Positions 35,494 to 44,454 of a DNA stretch of 64,000 bases are shown piece by piece. The translations under genes and the position numbers were made by a program. The notes under the pieces were generated by a model that saw only the letters and a program-made list of their open reading frames with translations, was not told the origin of the DNA and did no database searches. Within the stretch, counting starts at the first letter, position 1. Every line of letters starts with the position of its first letter. The stretch comes from Pseudarthrobacter albicanus (GTDB lineage Bacteria > Actinomycetota > Actinomycetes > Actinomycetales > Micrococcaceae), in the NCBI RefSeq assembly GCF_018224015.1, contig NZ_JAGPOT010000013.1, forward strand, positions 1 through 64,000, written 5' to 3'.

Positions 35494-37262
35494 GCGGACA
35501 CCGCCAGCCGGCGCAGCGCCGCGGCGTGCGCCGCCAGCACGGCGGGCGGTACGCCCCCGGAGAGGTCGAGCCGGGCCAGGAAACGCTGCTGCTCGGCCGC
35601 CAGCAGGCCCTGGCAGCGGGCGTGCAGGTCATCCCGGGCGGTCCTGGCCAGGCGGCGCACGGCGTCGTCGCCGAACACCGCTTCCAGGAGCCGCTGGCCC
35701 ACGACGGCGGTCCCGCCGGCGACGCCGATCTCCAGCCCGGTCAGTCCGGCGGTCATCGAGAACACCACGATCATGAGGGCGGCGCCCAGGCCGTTGATGC
35801 CGAAGGACAGCCAGCGGGCCTGGGTGCGCCTGTCCTGGCCATCGGTCCGGATCAGTTCCATCAGGCTCCCCTGCCAGGCCCGGATTTCCTCGGCCACCTT
35901 GTCGCCGAAGCCCGCGCCGGTCCCGGAAAGGTCGTCGCCGCCCAGCAGCTGGCGGCCGGCCGGATCGGAACGCCACCGCTGGTCGGTTCGTTCCGCGGCG
36001 TTGGCGGCTTCATCGATGATCACGGCCTGCAGCCCGGTTTCGATCGCGGTTTCCACCCGGACCGCGGGCGTCGGCTCGCCCCGGAAGAACGCGCCCACAC
36101 GGTCCCGGAGGCGTCCGATGTTCTGTTCCATCGCCCGGAAGAACTCGCCGGTGCCGACGAAGTCCTGCCAGCGGGCCAGGACCTCGCCACGCAGGAGCGC
36201 CCCGTCCCGGGTGGCCTCCAGGATCCTGGCCACGGCGTCCTGGTAGGCGTCGCGGGCCTCCTGGGCGAGGACCCCGGCCTCGCGTTCCTGGGCCTCGGCG
36301 GCCTGCGCCACCGTCTCGACCCGGCTGACCAGCGCCCTGACAGTGCCGTTCAGGGTACGGCGGGCAATGTCCGCCCGGCCGGCGGCATCCGCGGCGAGGT
36401 CAGCGAGCCAGGACCGCAGCGGCTCCACGGCGGCTGGCGGCAGCATCCCCATCGCGTCCAGCGCGGTTTCCGGCACCACGAACAGGCGCGCTCCGCCCAG
36501 CCCCTCACGGCCCAGCATGGCCTGCAGGTCCGCGCTGACTTCTTCTTCGGCCGCCGGGGGGACACGGTCCAGCACCACGGCCACGGTGATGTCGCGGGAC
36601 GCGGCGTCCAGCAGCAGGCGCCACGGCACGGCGTCGGCGTAGCGGTTGGCGGTGGTGACAAAGATCCACAGGTCCGCGGCCGCCAGCAGCTGGCCGGCCA
36701 GCCTGCGGTTGTCCTCGGCGACGGAGTCGACGTCGGGGGCGTCCAGCACCGCGATCCCGGCGGGCACCGCGGCGTCGGCGAGCAGCACGAGCGAGGAGAC
36801 GGCCCCGGCCCCGGGGGCCGGTCCGGCCTGGTTGGCGGGCAGCGGATCACGGGCCGCGGTGCCGCGGATCCGGCTCAGGCCCGGCAGCACCCGCCGGTCC
36901 TCGAACCAGGCCGCGTCGTCGGGGTGGTGCAGCATGAGGGGCTGGCGGGTGGTGGGACGGATGGCCCCGGCGCGGGTGACGGCGTGCCCCGCCAGGGCGT
37001 TGACGAGCGTGGATTTTCCGGCGCCGGTGGAGCCGCCCACCACGGCGAGCAGGGGCGCGTCGAGGCTGCGGAAGCGGGGCAGGATGTAGTCATCGAGCTG
37101 GGCGAGGGCGTTGCGGATGTCCCGCCGGGCGGCGTCCGCGCCGGGGAGGGCGAGCGGGAGGGAGCTTGCCGCGAGGTCGCGGTGGACTTCTTCGAGCAGT
37201 TCGACGGCGGCGCTGGACCGCGCTGCCGTCGGCTGCTTCCCGGGGGTTTCGTTGGCGCTCAC
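35490..37262 (-). CDS. Dynamin-like membrane GTPase
   Basis: This 590-residue protein has an intact G domain: Walker A VGGSTGAGKSTLVNAL, G3 VLDAPDVDSVAEDNRR and VVLDRVPP as the G4 area. A long helical middle and a hydrophobic hairpin (INGLGAALMIVVFSMTAGLTG) near residue 500 follow, with a C-terminal helical tail. GTG 37262 (MSANETPGK) is taken as start since upstream codons run toward the tRNA genes. It is paired with the degenerate partner downstream. A membrane-remodelling or envelope-stress role is inferred from the architecture only. Confidence 0.82.
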   Translation of the reverse strand: MSANETPGKQPTAARSSAAVELLEEVHRDLAASSLPLALPGADAARRDIRNALAQLDDYILPRFRSLDAPLLAVVGGSTGAGKSTLVNALAGHAVTRAGAIRPTTRQPLMLHHPDDAAWFEDRRVLPGLSRIRGTAARDPLPANQAGPAPGAGAVSSLVLLADAAVPAGIAVLDAPDVDSVAEDNRRLAGQLLAAADLWIFVTTANRYADAVPWRLLLDAASRDITVAVVLDRVPPAAEEEVSADLQAMLGREGLGGARLFVVPETALDAMGMLPPAAVEPLRSWLADLAADAAGRADIARRTLNGTVRALVSRVETVAQAAEAQEREAGVLAQEARDAYQDAVARILEATRDGALLRGEVLARWQDFVGTGEFFRAMEQNIGRLRDRVGAFFRGEPTPAVRVETAIETGLQAVIIDEAANAAERTDQRWRSDPAGRQLLGGDDLSGTGAGFGDKVAEEIRAWQGSLMELIRTDGQDRRTQARWLSFGINGLGAALMIVVFSMTAGLTGLEIGVAGGTAVVGQRLLEAVFGDDAVRRLARTARDDLHARCQGLLAAEQQRFLARLDLSGGVPPAVLAAHAAALRRLAVSA

Positions 37263-37404
37263 AGCATCATCATGCCAGTTGGGGGCTACCAGGGGGCCGG
37301 CCGGGGCTCTCCGCGGCAAGGAGCCGGTTCCGGTGGACTCTCCGGGGAACTTTCCGGGGTGCGAAAAACGGCCCCGGGCTGATGCCCGGGACCGTTTCAG
37401 CTGT

Positions 37405-37477
37405 GACCCCAGCGGGATTCGAACCCGCGTTACCGCCGTGAGAGGGCAGCGTACTAGGCCGCTATACGATGGGGCCG
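37405..37477 (-). tRNA. tRNA-Glu (CUC)
   Basis: A 73-nt cloverleaf on the minus strand: acceptor GGCCCCA pairs with TGGGGTC at the 3' end, the anticodon loop reads CCCTCTCAC with anticodon CTC, and the T arm is CGGGTTCGAATCCCG. CCA is not encoded. Confidence 0.95.
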
Positions 37478-37604
37478 TGTACTTTCCAGGACGGCATCTC
37501 TGCCGTCCAGCCAAGTGATTGTTTCATACACTCAGCAAGCGTTTCAAATCGGACCAGCCGATTCAAAACCCCTGATCAGCCGCGGAGTTCCGCGGATTTC
37601 AGAG

Positions 37605-37676
37605 CTGGGATACCAGGACTCGAACCTAGAATGACGGTACCAGAAACCGTAGTGTTGCCAATTACACCATATCCCA
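37605..37676 (-). tRNA. tRNA-Gln (CUG)
   Basis: A 72-nt cloverleaf on the minus strand: acceptor TGGGATA with TATCCCA plus G; anticodon stem ACGGT/ACCGT around loop TTCTGGT (anticodon CTG); T arm TAGGTTCGAGTCCTG. It lies about 130 bases upstream of tRNA-Glu in the same direction and is probably co-transcribed. No CCA is encoded. Confidence 0.95.
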
Positions 37677-37811
37677 ATGGAACTTTCGGGCCGGATTCCC
37701 GGGTCAAAACCCGCGCTCCCGGCGCCTCAGCACGAGTAATTACTTTACCCGACAGTTCTGCCGCGCACAAATCGAGCGCCGTTAGCTCCATCACAGCAGG
37801 TGCGGCTGCCG

Positions 37812-38549
37812 TCAGGCCAGCAGCTCCAGCAGGGAGCCGACCTCTCGTCCGAGGAAGCCCGGGGCCGGCTCCCCGCCGCGGTTCAGCCAGACGCCCAGCA
37901 GGCCGGCCGCCGTCGAGCCTTCAGCGTCCAGCAGGCGGTTGTCCCCGATGTACAGCGTTTCGCCGGCGCCGGTACCCAGGCGCCGGACGCCCTCCAGGTA
38001 AATGGCCGGATCCGGCTTCGGGACGCCGACGGTGTCGGTGCCCACCAGGACGCTGATGCGTGCCAGCCCGGCGGCGTCCAGTTTCACGCGCTGGTAGTCG
38101 TGGACATTGTTGCTCACGGCCCCGTACGGGATGCCGGCGGCATCCAGGGCATCGAGCAGCGGCGTGACGTCGTCGAAGGCCCGGATGTAGCTGTGCTGGA
38201 GGCTCGCGTAGGAGCTGACCCAGTGCTGCGCCGGCTCGCCCGGCTCCAGCTCCACGCCGAAGTGCCTCAGCGCGGCCCCGCCGCGGAGCAGGCGTTGCTC
38301 GTTGAAGCTCAGCTCGCCGGCCAGGTACCGGTCGTAGAAGTGGGTGGTCTCGTGGGTGAAGATCCGTCCGAACTTCTCCCACCCGGCCTGGTCCAGGCCG
38401 GGCAGGAGGTGCTCGCTGACGTCGCGCAGCGCCGTCGTCATGGCGAACTCGAGGTCCACCAGGGTGTCATCGATGTCGAAGAGGACACCGCGGACGGCGC
38501 CGAGGCCGGTGGCCAGGACGCCGTCCGCGGCCTCGGGTGCGGTCATCAT
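37812..38549 (-). CDS. HAD-superfamily phosphatase
   Basis: This 245-residue soluble protein has the HAD motif I VLFDIDDTLVDLEF (nucleophile Asp), motif II GAVSNN, and motif III/IV VGVPKPDPAIYLEG with YIGDNRLLDAEGS. A helical cap lies between motifs I and II. The substrate is not evident; the YjjG/phosphoglycolate-type layout is nearest. Its start ATG overlaps the gltX stop (TGATG), and ATG 38546 is equally possible. Confidence 0.85.
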   Translation of the reverse strand: MMTAPEAADGVLATGLGAVRGVLFDIDDTLVDLEFAMTTALRDVSEHLLPGLDQAGWEKFGRIFTHETTHFYDRYLAGELSFNEQRLLRGGAALRHFGVELEPGEPAQHWVSSYASLQHSYIRAFDDVTPLLDALDAAGIPYGAVSNNVHDYQRVKLDAAGLARISVLVGTDTVGVPKPDPAIYLEGVRRLGTGAGETLYIGDNRLLDAEGSTAAGLLGVWLNRGGEPAPGFLGREVGSLLELLA

Positions 38550-40084
38550 CAGCCGCGGAACGCCCGCAGCCGGGCCAGGGACGAGTCCATGCCCAGGATG
38601 ACCATTGATTCGAACAGCGGCGGGGAGATCCGGCGGCCGGACACGGCCGTGCGGACCGGGCCGAAGGCCAGCCGCGGCTTGACCCCGAGCCCCTCCACGA
38701 GGGCTTCCTTCAGGGCGGCCTGGATGTTTTCGGCGCTCCAGTCTTCCAGGGGCTCAAGCGCCGCCAGGGCCGCGTCGAGGACCTCGGCCAGGTTCTCCGG
38801 GAGACCCTTGCGGGCGTCATCGGCGACGTCGATCGCGCCGTCGTCCTTGAACAGGAAGGCGAGCAGTTCGGGGGCCTCGCCCAGCAGCGCGATGCGCTCC
38901 TGGATCAGCGGTGCCGCCTCCCCGAGGATCTCCTGCTGGCGGGCGGTGAGGGTGTCCCCCACGAGGCCCGCGGCCTGCAGGTATGGCACCAGCCGGGCGC
39001 GGAAGTCGTCCGGCTGGAGCATCCGGATGTGCGTGCCGTTGATGGCCTCGGCCTTCTTGATGTCGAAGCGGGCCGGGTTTGCCAGCACATCCTTGACGTC
39101 GAAGTGCTCGATCAGCTGCTCCACGGTGAAGATGTCCTCGTCCGCGGACAGGCTCCAGCCGAGCAGGGAGAGGTAGTTGAGCAGGCCCTCGGGGATGAAG
39201 CCGCGGTCCCGGAGCAGGAACAGGTTGGACTGCGGGTCCCGCTTGGAGAGCTTCTTGTTGCCCTCGCCCATGACGTAGGGCAGGTGCCCGAAGACCGGCA
39301 TGTAGCTGGCGACGCCGATCTCGATGAGCGCGCGGATCAGCACGACCTGCCGGGGGGTGGAGGAGAGCAGGTCCTCGCCGCGGAGCACGTGGGTGATGCC
39401 CATCAGGGCGTCGTCGACGGGGTTGACCAGGGTGTACAGCGGGGATCCGTCCGCCCGGACAATGACGTAGTCCGGGATGCTGCCGGGCTTGAAGGTGATC
39501 TCGCCGCGGACCAGGTCGGTGAAGGTGACATCCTCATCCGGCATCCGCACGCGGAGCACGGGCCGGCGGCCCTCGGCCTTGAACGCCGCCAGCTGCTCCT
39601 CGGAGAGTTCGCGGTCGAAGTTGTCATAGCCGAGCTTGGGGTCGCGGCCGGCCGCGCGGTGGCGTGCCTCGACCTCCTCCGGCGAGGAGTAGCACTCGTA
39701 GGCGTAACCGGCGTCGATCAGCTTGGCGACGACGTCCTTATAGAGGTCCAGGCGCTGCGACTGGCGGTACGGCTCGTGCGGGCCGCCGACTTCCACGCCT
39801 TCCTCCCAGCTGATGCCGAGCCATTTGAGGGCCTCGAGCAGCTGCTGGTAGCTCTCCTCTGAATCGCGCGCCGCGTCCGTGTCCTCGATCCGGAACACGA
39901 AGGTGCCCTTGGTGTGCCGGGCGTGCGCCCAGTTGAAAAGGGCGGTGCGGATCAGGCCGACGTGCGGGGTGCCGGTGGGCGACGGGCAGAACCGGACACG
40001 GACAGGGGTCTCGGCGGTGACCGCGGACAGCGCGGAGCCGGGGGCTTCGCTGGGGGCGGTGTGGGGCGCGGAAGGAGTAGTCAT
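38549..40084 (-). CDS. gltX: Glutamyl-tRNA synthetase
   Basis: This 511-residue class I synthetase has [19 protein letters not shown] (HIGH-like) and [13 protein letters not shown] (KMSKS-like). ATG 40084 has GGAG seven bases upstream. The first 25 residues are a Ser/Pro/Ala-rich extension before the catalytic core. tRNA-Glu and tRNA-Gln lie just downstream. Genomes of this type usually charge tRNA-Gln through GluRS and GatCAB. Confidence 0.95.
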   Translation of the reverse strand: MTTPSAPHTAPSEAPGSALSAVTAETPVRVRFCPSPTGTPHVGLIRTALFNWAHARHTKGTFVFRIEDTDAARDSEESYQQLLEALKWLGISWEEGVEVGGPHEPYRQSQRLDLYKDVVAKLIDAGYAYECYSSPEEVEARHRAAGRDPKLGYDNFDRELSEEQLAAFKAEGRRPVLRVRMPDEDVTFTDLVRGEITFKPGSIPDYVIVRADGSPLYTLVNPVDDALMGITHVLRGEDLLSSTPRQVVLIRALIEIGVASYMPVFGHLPYVMGEGNKKLSKRDPQSNLFLLRDRGFIPEGLLNYLSLLGWSLSADEDIFTVEQLIEHFDVKDVLANPARFDIKKAEAINGTHIRMLQPDDFRARLVPYLQAAGLVGDTLTARQQEILGEAAPLIQERIALLGEAPELLAFLFKDDGAIDVADDARKGLPENLAEVLDAALAALEPLEDWSAENIQAALKEALVEGLGVKPRLAFGPVRTAVSGRRISPPLFESMVILGMDSSLARLRAFRG

Positions 40085-40168
40085 AGTGACTCCAACTTTA
40101 CCGCCTGCCCGGACGCGAACTCCGAACACCGTTCCGCCGGGGAGCCCGGCAGCCGGCGGCTCATGAAT

Positions 40169-40780
40169 CTAGTCGGCGAGGATGTGGTACAGCGCGCGGC
40201 GCGTTTCGTCGATTTTTTCCATGGCGGCCTTGCGTTGTTCATCGGTTGCCGAGAAACGGAACTGGTGGATGACTCCCATCAGCTTTCCCACGCTCTGGTG
40301 GAACGCGGGCCCGGAGCCCTGGGGATCGGTGTTCCACGCGTTGTCCAGTTCCTCGGCGTGGTCGGTGACGTACGCCCTTCCGGCATCGGTGAGTGTGAAC
40401 TCGGTGCGCCGGCCATCGCCGACCGGTGTGATGAGTTCTTCATCGACGAGCTGCTGCAGCGTCGGGTAAACGGAGCCCGGGCTTGGCCGCCAGGCTCCGG
40501 ACGTTTTCTCCGCGATCGTCTTGATCAGCCCGTAGCCGTTGGATGGCGATTCGGCCAGGAGGGAGAGAATTGCCGAGCGGACATCGCCCTTGCTGGCCCG
40601 GCGTGATCCGCCGGGCCCAAAGCCCGGCCCAAAACCCGGGCCGAATCCGCGGCCCGGTCCGAACCCGCCGCCCGGCCCGAACCCGCCGTGTCCATGGGGT
40701 CCGCGGCGGCTCCGGCCGCGTTCGAAGCGTTCCCTTTCCGGTCCGAGTCCGGTGAATTTGTTGTCGTGAATGCCTTTCAT
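40169..40780 (-). CDS. PadR-family transcriptional regulator with glycine-rich N-terminal tail
   Basis: Of 203 residues, about the first 60 are a Gly/Phe/Pro/Arg-rich low-complexity tail (repeated GFGPG). The winged helix follows (DVRSAILSLLAESPSNGYGL, SPGSVYPTLQQLVDEELIT) and then a C-terminal dimerisation helix. PadR proteins repress their own and nearby genes. The two facing 16-bp boxes at 40817-40865 upstream are the likely operator. No obvious efflux partner is adjacent. Confidence 0.88.
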   Translation of the reverse strand: MKGIHDNKFTGLGPERERFERGRSRRGPHGHGGFGPGGGFGPGRGFGPGFGPGFGPGGSRRASKGDVRSAILSLLAESPSNGYGLIKTIAEKTSGAWRPSPGSVYPTLQQLVDEELITPVGDGRRTEFTLTDAGRAYVTDHAEELDNAWNTDPQGSGPAFHQSVGKLMGVIHQFRFSATDEQRKAAMEKIDETRRALYHILAD

Positions 40781-40816
40781 AGGGGCATCGTCCTTCCACT
40801 ACAGTTGAGATTTTCT

Positions 40817-40865
40817 GATACTCACCGATCATTCGGCGATACCTAAAGATATATCGGTAAGTATC
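40817..40865. promoter_or_regulatory. Inverted 16-bp boxes upstream of padR
   Basis: GATACTCACCGATCAT on the plus strand (40817-40832) and GATACTTACCGATATA on the minus strand (40850-40865) face each other with 17 bases between, 37 bases upstream of the padR ATG. The two share the core GATACTyACCGAT. This fits autoregulation by a PadR dimer pair. Confidence 0.65.
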
Positions 40866-41049
40866 GCCGGTCAAGAGTGGATTTGATGACGATTAGACGC
40901 GGAGTGCAATCGGATACGGGGGACGACTGGGTGGGGCGCAGGGGCCGGACCATCCCGGCTTGTATGCCGGTGACGGTGCAGCCGCATGGCCGGGCAACGG
41001 CGGTCCCCTGCGGCGTCCGCGGACCCCGCCGACCCCCGCGGATAATCCG

Positions 41050-41172
41050 CGGCAAGTCCGGCCCGTCATGGATCGTCTCGCAGGAAGTGGCCCTCAAGGA
41101 CGTGCCGGACGCCTACGACAAGTTCGACAATCGCGTGGACGGCTACTCCAAGGTGCTGCTGAAACCCTGGCG
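41050..41172 (+). pseudogene. C-terminal remnant of a zinc-dependent formaldehyde/alcohol dehydrogenase
   Basis: A plus-strand frame reads GKSGPSWIVSQEVALKDVP then DAYDKFDNRVDGYSKVLLKP, the closing segment of glutathione-independent formaldehyde dehydrogenase-type enzymes. Nothing upstream in the same frame continues the protein, and a non-homologous tail follows. It is the stub of a deleted gene in the 680-bp gap between padR and the FAH-family gene. Confidence 0.65.
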
Positions 41173-41258
41173 CCGCATCTCCAACGAAGGCATCGCCTGC
41201 CCCAGACGGGACATCCGTTCACGCGACCATGCATTAAATCCGCACAGGCGGGGCGCTG

Positions 41259-41458
41259 GCGGGCATTTTCATTAGTTAGCCGGGAGTTCAGATCCGGGCG
41301 GCGGGGTGGCCGGGCTCAAGGACATGCCCCATGCCGGGGCCGGCGGATGGGCATATTCCGGTTATGTCCGGTCGCGGGCGCGACGAATGGGCATGTCCTC
41401 CCGGCGCGACGAGATCTTGGCCCCGCTAGTCCCCCGACGAACCAACGAAAATGCCCGC
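41259..41458. repeat. Nested inverted repeats built on GGGCAT
   Basis: The outer pair is GCGGGCATTTTC (41259-41270) with GAAAATGCCCGC (41447-41458); the inner pair is GGACATGCCC (41320-41329) with GGGCATGTCC (41389-41398). A single GGGCATATTCC lies at 41349. The right outer arm touches the stop of the FAH-family gene. This 200-bp block could be a long terminator, a small non-autonomous element or a multi-site operator. No open frame is supported between 41172 and 41458. Confidence 0.6.
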
Positions 41459-42234
41459 TACCGGCGCACCACCGGGTTGGAGAGCCGGCCGATGCCCTCG
41501 ATCTCCACCTCGTAGCGGTCCCCCGCCTGGACGAGGCCGACGCCCGCAGGGGTGCCGGTCATGATGACGTCGCCGGGCAGCAGGGTGAAAGCCTGCGAGA
41601 CGAGGGACACGAGTTCGCGGACGCCGCGGATCATCTGGCTGGTGCTGCCGTCCTGGCGCAGTTCGCCGTTGAGCCGGCCCTGGATCCGCAGGTCCTCGGT
41701 GTCGAGTTCGGTCTCGATCCACGGCCCCAGCGGCGCCGAGGTGTCAAAGCCCTTGGCCCGGGCCCACTGCAGGTCCGTCTTCTGGACGTCGCGGGCCGTG
41801 AGGTCGTTGCCGCAGGTGTAGCCGAAGACGACGTCGTCGACCCGCTCCTCGGGCACGTCCTTGCAGATCCGGCCGATGACCACGCACAGTTCGGCCTCGA
41901 AGGACACTTCCTCGGAGAACTCCGGCAGGATGATCGGATCGTTGGGGCCGATCACGGACGTGTTCGGCTTCAGGAAGAGCAGCGGCTGCTGCGGGACCTC
42001 GTTGCCGAGTTCCTCGGCGTGCTCCACGAAGTTGCGGCCGACGCCGATGACCTTGCTGCGGGGAATGATCGGTGCCAGGAGGCGGACGTCCTCCAGCTTG
42101 TGCGTCTCGGCCGTCCGCTCCACGCCGTGGAAGAAGGGGTCGCCCTTGATGACGGTGACTTCCTCGCTGCCGGGGTCACCGTCAACAATGCCGTAGAGGG
42201 GATCAGAATCGACTACAAACCGGGCGATGCGCAT
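41458..42234 (-). CDS. Fumarylacetoacetate hydrolase family protein
   Basis: This 258-residue enzyme has VIGVGRNFVEHAEELGN, the acidic metal site VSFEAELCVVIGR, YTCGNDLTARDVQKTDL and the closing VIMTGTPAGVGLV. The size fits single-domain FAH enzymes (acylpyruvases, oxaloacetate decarboxylases or 5-oxopent-3-ene-type isomerases); the substrate is not decided. ATG 42234 follows the metallo-beta-lactamase gene by 10 bases, so the two are probably one unit. Confidence 0.9.
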   Translation of the reverse strand: MRIARFVVDSDPLYGIVDGDPGSEEVTVIKGDPFFHGVERTAETHKLEDVRLLAPIIPRSKVIGVGRNFVEHAEELGNEVPQQPLLFLKPNTSVIGPNDPIILPEFSEEVSFEAELCVVIGRICKDVPEERVDDVVFGYTCGNDLTARDVQKTDLQWARAKGFDTSAPLGPWIETELDTEDLRIQGRLNGELRQDGSTSQMIRGVRELVSLVSQAFTLLPGDVIMTGTPAGVGLVQAGDRYEVEIEGIGRLSNPVVRR

Positions 42235-42244
42235 GGCCCCAAGC

Positions 42245-43033
42245 CTACCTGCTGCGGGACCGCAGATAGTCGAGCTGGGCGGCCACGGAGAGTTCCGCCG
42301 CCCGGCGCACCGCCGGGCCGACGTCGGCGTAGACGACGTCGGCCACCGCTTCGGGCGCGGCGTCCCGGCCGAGGATTTCCAGGGCGGCCCGGATCTGCGC
42401 GAGGCGTTCCTGCCGGTGGTCACGGTAGGCGCGGGCCACGGTGTCCAGTGCCGGCAGCACGGGACCGTGCGCGGGCAGGACCATGGCCGGCCCGAGGCGC
42501 TCCAGCCGGTCCAGGGAGTCCAGGTAGTCGCCGAGGGTGCCGTCGGGGTAATCCAGGACCGTGGTCCCCTGCCCCAGGATGGTGTCCCCGGTCAGCACCG
42601 AGCCGGCAGGGCCGTCGTCGGGCAGGTGGAAGGAGACGGAATCGGAGGTGTGGCCCGGAGTCGCCAGCACCCTGATTTCCACCCCGGCCCCCTGCAGGAC
42701 CTCGCCGTCCCGCAGCGGGCTGCCCGCGTGGCAGTGGGCCGGGTCCGCGGCGCGCACGGGGGCGCCGGTGATTTCGGCGAAACGGGCGGCGGCGGCGGTG
42801 TGGTCTGCGTGCCGGTGCGTGATGAGGATGAGCTCCACGGCTCCGGCCTGCGCCAGCTCCTGCAGGTGCTCCTCGTCGAGGGGCCCCGGATCCACCACGA
42901 CGGTCCCTGCCGCGCCGGGGGCCGCGATCAGGTAGGAGTTGGTGCCGGCCAGGCTCATCGGTCCCGGATTGGGCGCCAGCCGGAAGCGCGTCAGTTCGCT
43001 GCTGCGGAGGATTCTAGGGTTGTCCGTGGTCAC
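42245..43033 (-). CDS. Metallo-beta-lactamase fold hydrolase (LACTB2-like)
   Basis: This 262-residue protein has the zinc motif LITHRHADHTAAAA (HxHxDH), then LATPGHTSDSVSF and SVLTGDTILGQG, and a C-terminal helical extension ending RAAELSVAAQLDYL as in LACTB2-like enzymes. It is probably a hydrolase or RNA-processing relative. GTG 43033 (MTTDNPRIL) is the only start that gives a normal N-terminus. Confidence 0.88.
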   Translation of the reverse strand: MTTDNPRILRSSELTRFRLAPNPGPMSLAGTNSYLIAAPGAAGTVVVDPGPLDEEHLQELAQAGAVELILITHRHADHTAAAARFAEITGAPVRAADPAHCHAGSPLRDGEVLQGAGVEIRVLATPGHTSDSVSFHLPDDGPAGSVLTGDTILGQGTTVLDYPDGTLGDYLDSLDRLERLGPAMVLPAHGPVLPALDTVARAYRDHRQERLAQIRAALEILGRDAAPEAVADVVYADVGPAVRRAAELSVAAQLDYLRSRSR

Positions 43034-43149
43034 GGTTCCATTTTTGCACCCGGCGGGCCGCAGGGCACGGGGCCGGCCGTGCGGGCCGGCCAGGTTACGC
43101 CAGCAGCTGGACGGTGATGTCACGGTGCGTTCACCGGGGCCTTAAACGG

Positions 43150-43201
43150 CGACGGCGGCCTCCGCTTCCGGTGGTACACCGGATGGCGGGAGCCGCCGTC
43201 G
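43150..43201 (-). terminator. Long hairpin downstream of ilvE
   Basis: CGACGGCGGC (43150-43159) pairs with GCCGCCGTCG (43192-43201), with an inner CCGGTG...CACCGG hairpin. It lies just past the ilvE stop (43228) and is followed on the minus strand by CCGTTTAAG, a weak U tract. Confidence 0.65.
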
Positions 43202-43227
43202 GACGCTTAAAAACCCTGGAAGACTGC

Positions 43228-44340
43228 CTAGGCGAGGCGGGTAAGCCAGCCGTGGGTGTCTTCCACGGTGCCGGTCTGGATGCCGAGGAGGGTCGCGCGG
43301 ATGGCCATGGTGGTCTCCCCCGCCTTGGCGTCCTCGGAACCGATGAACTCCGTATTGTCCTTCAGGACGCCGATCGGGGTGATGACGGCGGCGGTGCCGC
43401 AGGCGAAGACTTCGGCGATGTCGCCGGAGACCACGCCGTCGCGCCACTCGTCCAGGGTGATCTTCCGCTCGGCGACGGCCCGGCCCATGTCCCTGGCCAC
43501 CTGCATCACGGAGGACCGGGTGACGCCCTCAAGAATGGTCCCGGTCAGCGCCGGGGTGGCGAGCGAACCGTCCTTCATGACGAAGAAGACGTTCATGCCG
43601 CCGAGCTCCTCGACGGCGTTGTCGTTGAAGTGGTCGAGGAAGAGGACTTGCTTGCAGCCGTGGGCCTCGGCCTCCTGCTGGGCGATGAGCGAGGCGGCGT
43701 AGTTGCCGCCGCACTTGGCGGCACCGGTGCCGCCGCGGCCGGCGCGGGCGTACTCGCGCGAGATCCAGATCGACACCGGCTTCAGCTCGCCGCCGAAGTA
43801 GTTGCCCGCCGGCGAGGCGATGACGCGGAAGGACACCTCACGGGCCGCGCGGACGCCGAGGAAGGCCTCGGTGGCGATCATGAACGGCCGCAGGTACAGG
43901 GCCTCGCCGTCGCCGGAGGGTACCCATTCCTTGTCCACGGAGACCAGCTGGCGGATGGCCCCGAGGAAGTAGTCTTCCGGGATTTCGGGGAGGGCCAGGC
44001 GGCGCGCGGACTGGTTCATCCGGGCGGCGTTGGCCTCGGGGCGGAACGTCCAGATGGAGCCGTCGGCGTGGCGGTAGGCCTTGAGCCCTTCGAAGATCTC
44101 CTGCCCGTAGTGCAGCACCGCGGCGGAGGGGTCCAGGGAGATGGGACCGTAGGCTTCGACGCGCGCATCGTGCCATCCGCCCTTCCCCTCGAGGTCGACG
44201 CTGTAGTCGACGATCGCGGTGTGGTCGGTGAAGTAGTTGCCGAAACCAGGGGCCGCCAGGATGGCGGCACGCTCTTCAGCGGGCGTCGGGGTCGCCGAAA
44301 GCTGCTGGGTGAATTCGACGCCATGGGCAGTCTGGGTCAT
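43228..44340 (-). CDS. ilvE: Branched-chain amino acid aminotransferase
   Basis: This 370-residue fold-type IV PLP enzyme performs the last step of Ile, Val and Leu synthesis. Motifs: VLHYGQEIFEGLKAYRHADG, the PLP lysine in GGTGAAKCGGNYAASLIAQ, LDHFNDNAVEELGGMN, and FACGTAAVITPIG. The length is that of actinobacterial IlvE. It lies downstream of leuB on the same strand with a 114-bp gap. Confidence 0.95.
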   Translation of the reverse strand: MTQTAHGVEFTQQLSATPTPAEERAAILAAPGFGNYFTDHTAIVDYSVDLEGKGGWHDARVEAYGPISLDPSAAVLHYGQEIFEGLKAYRHADGSIWTFRPEANAARMNQSARRLALPEIPEDYFLGAIRQLVSVDKEWVPSGDGEALYLRPFMIATEAFLGVRAAREVSFRVIASPAGNYFGGELKPVSIWISREYARAGRGGTGAAKCGGNYAASLIAQQEAEAHGCKQVLFLDHFNDNAVEELGGMNVFFVMKDGSLATPALTGTILEGVTRSSVMQVARDMGRAVAERKITLDEWRDGVVSGDIAEVFACGTAAVITPIGVLKDNTEFIGSEDAKAGETTMAIRATLLGIQTGTVEDTHGWLTRLA

Positions 44341-44454
44341 GGTTCCTCCACGGTCGGCTGCCGGGTGTACATAGGTGGTTCATCGTCGGGCCGCGGCAGC
44401 ATTTTGGTGATTCGAAACAAGCTTACGCCGGTTGCGAGACGCCGCAGGCGCTGC

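Noticed and set aside
35283-37382. 700-codon plus-strand frame opposite the GTPase pair
   Set aside because: Low-complexity Gly/Arg-rich shadow of two genes with clear G-domain motifs.
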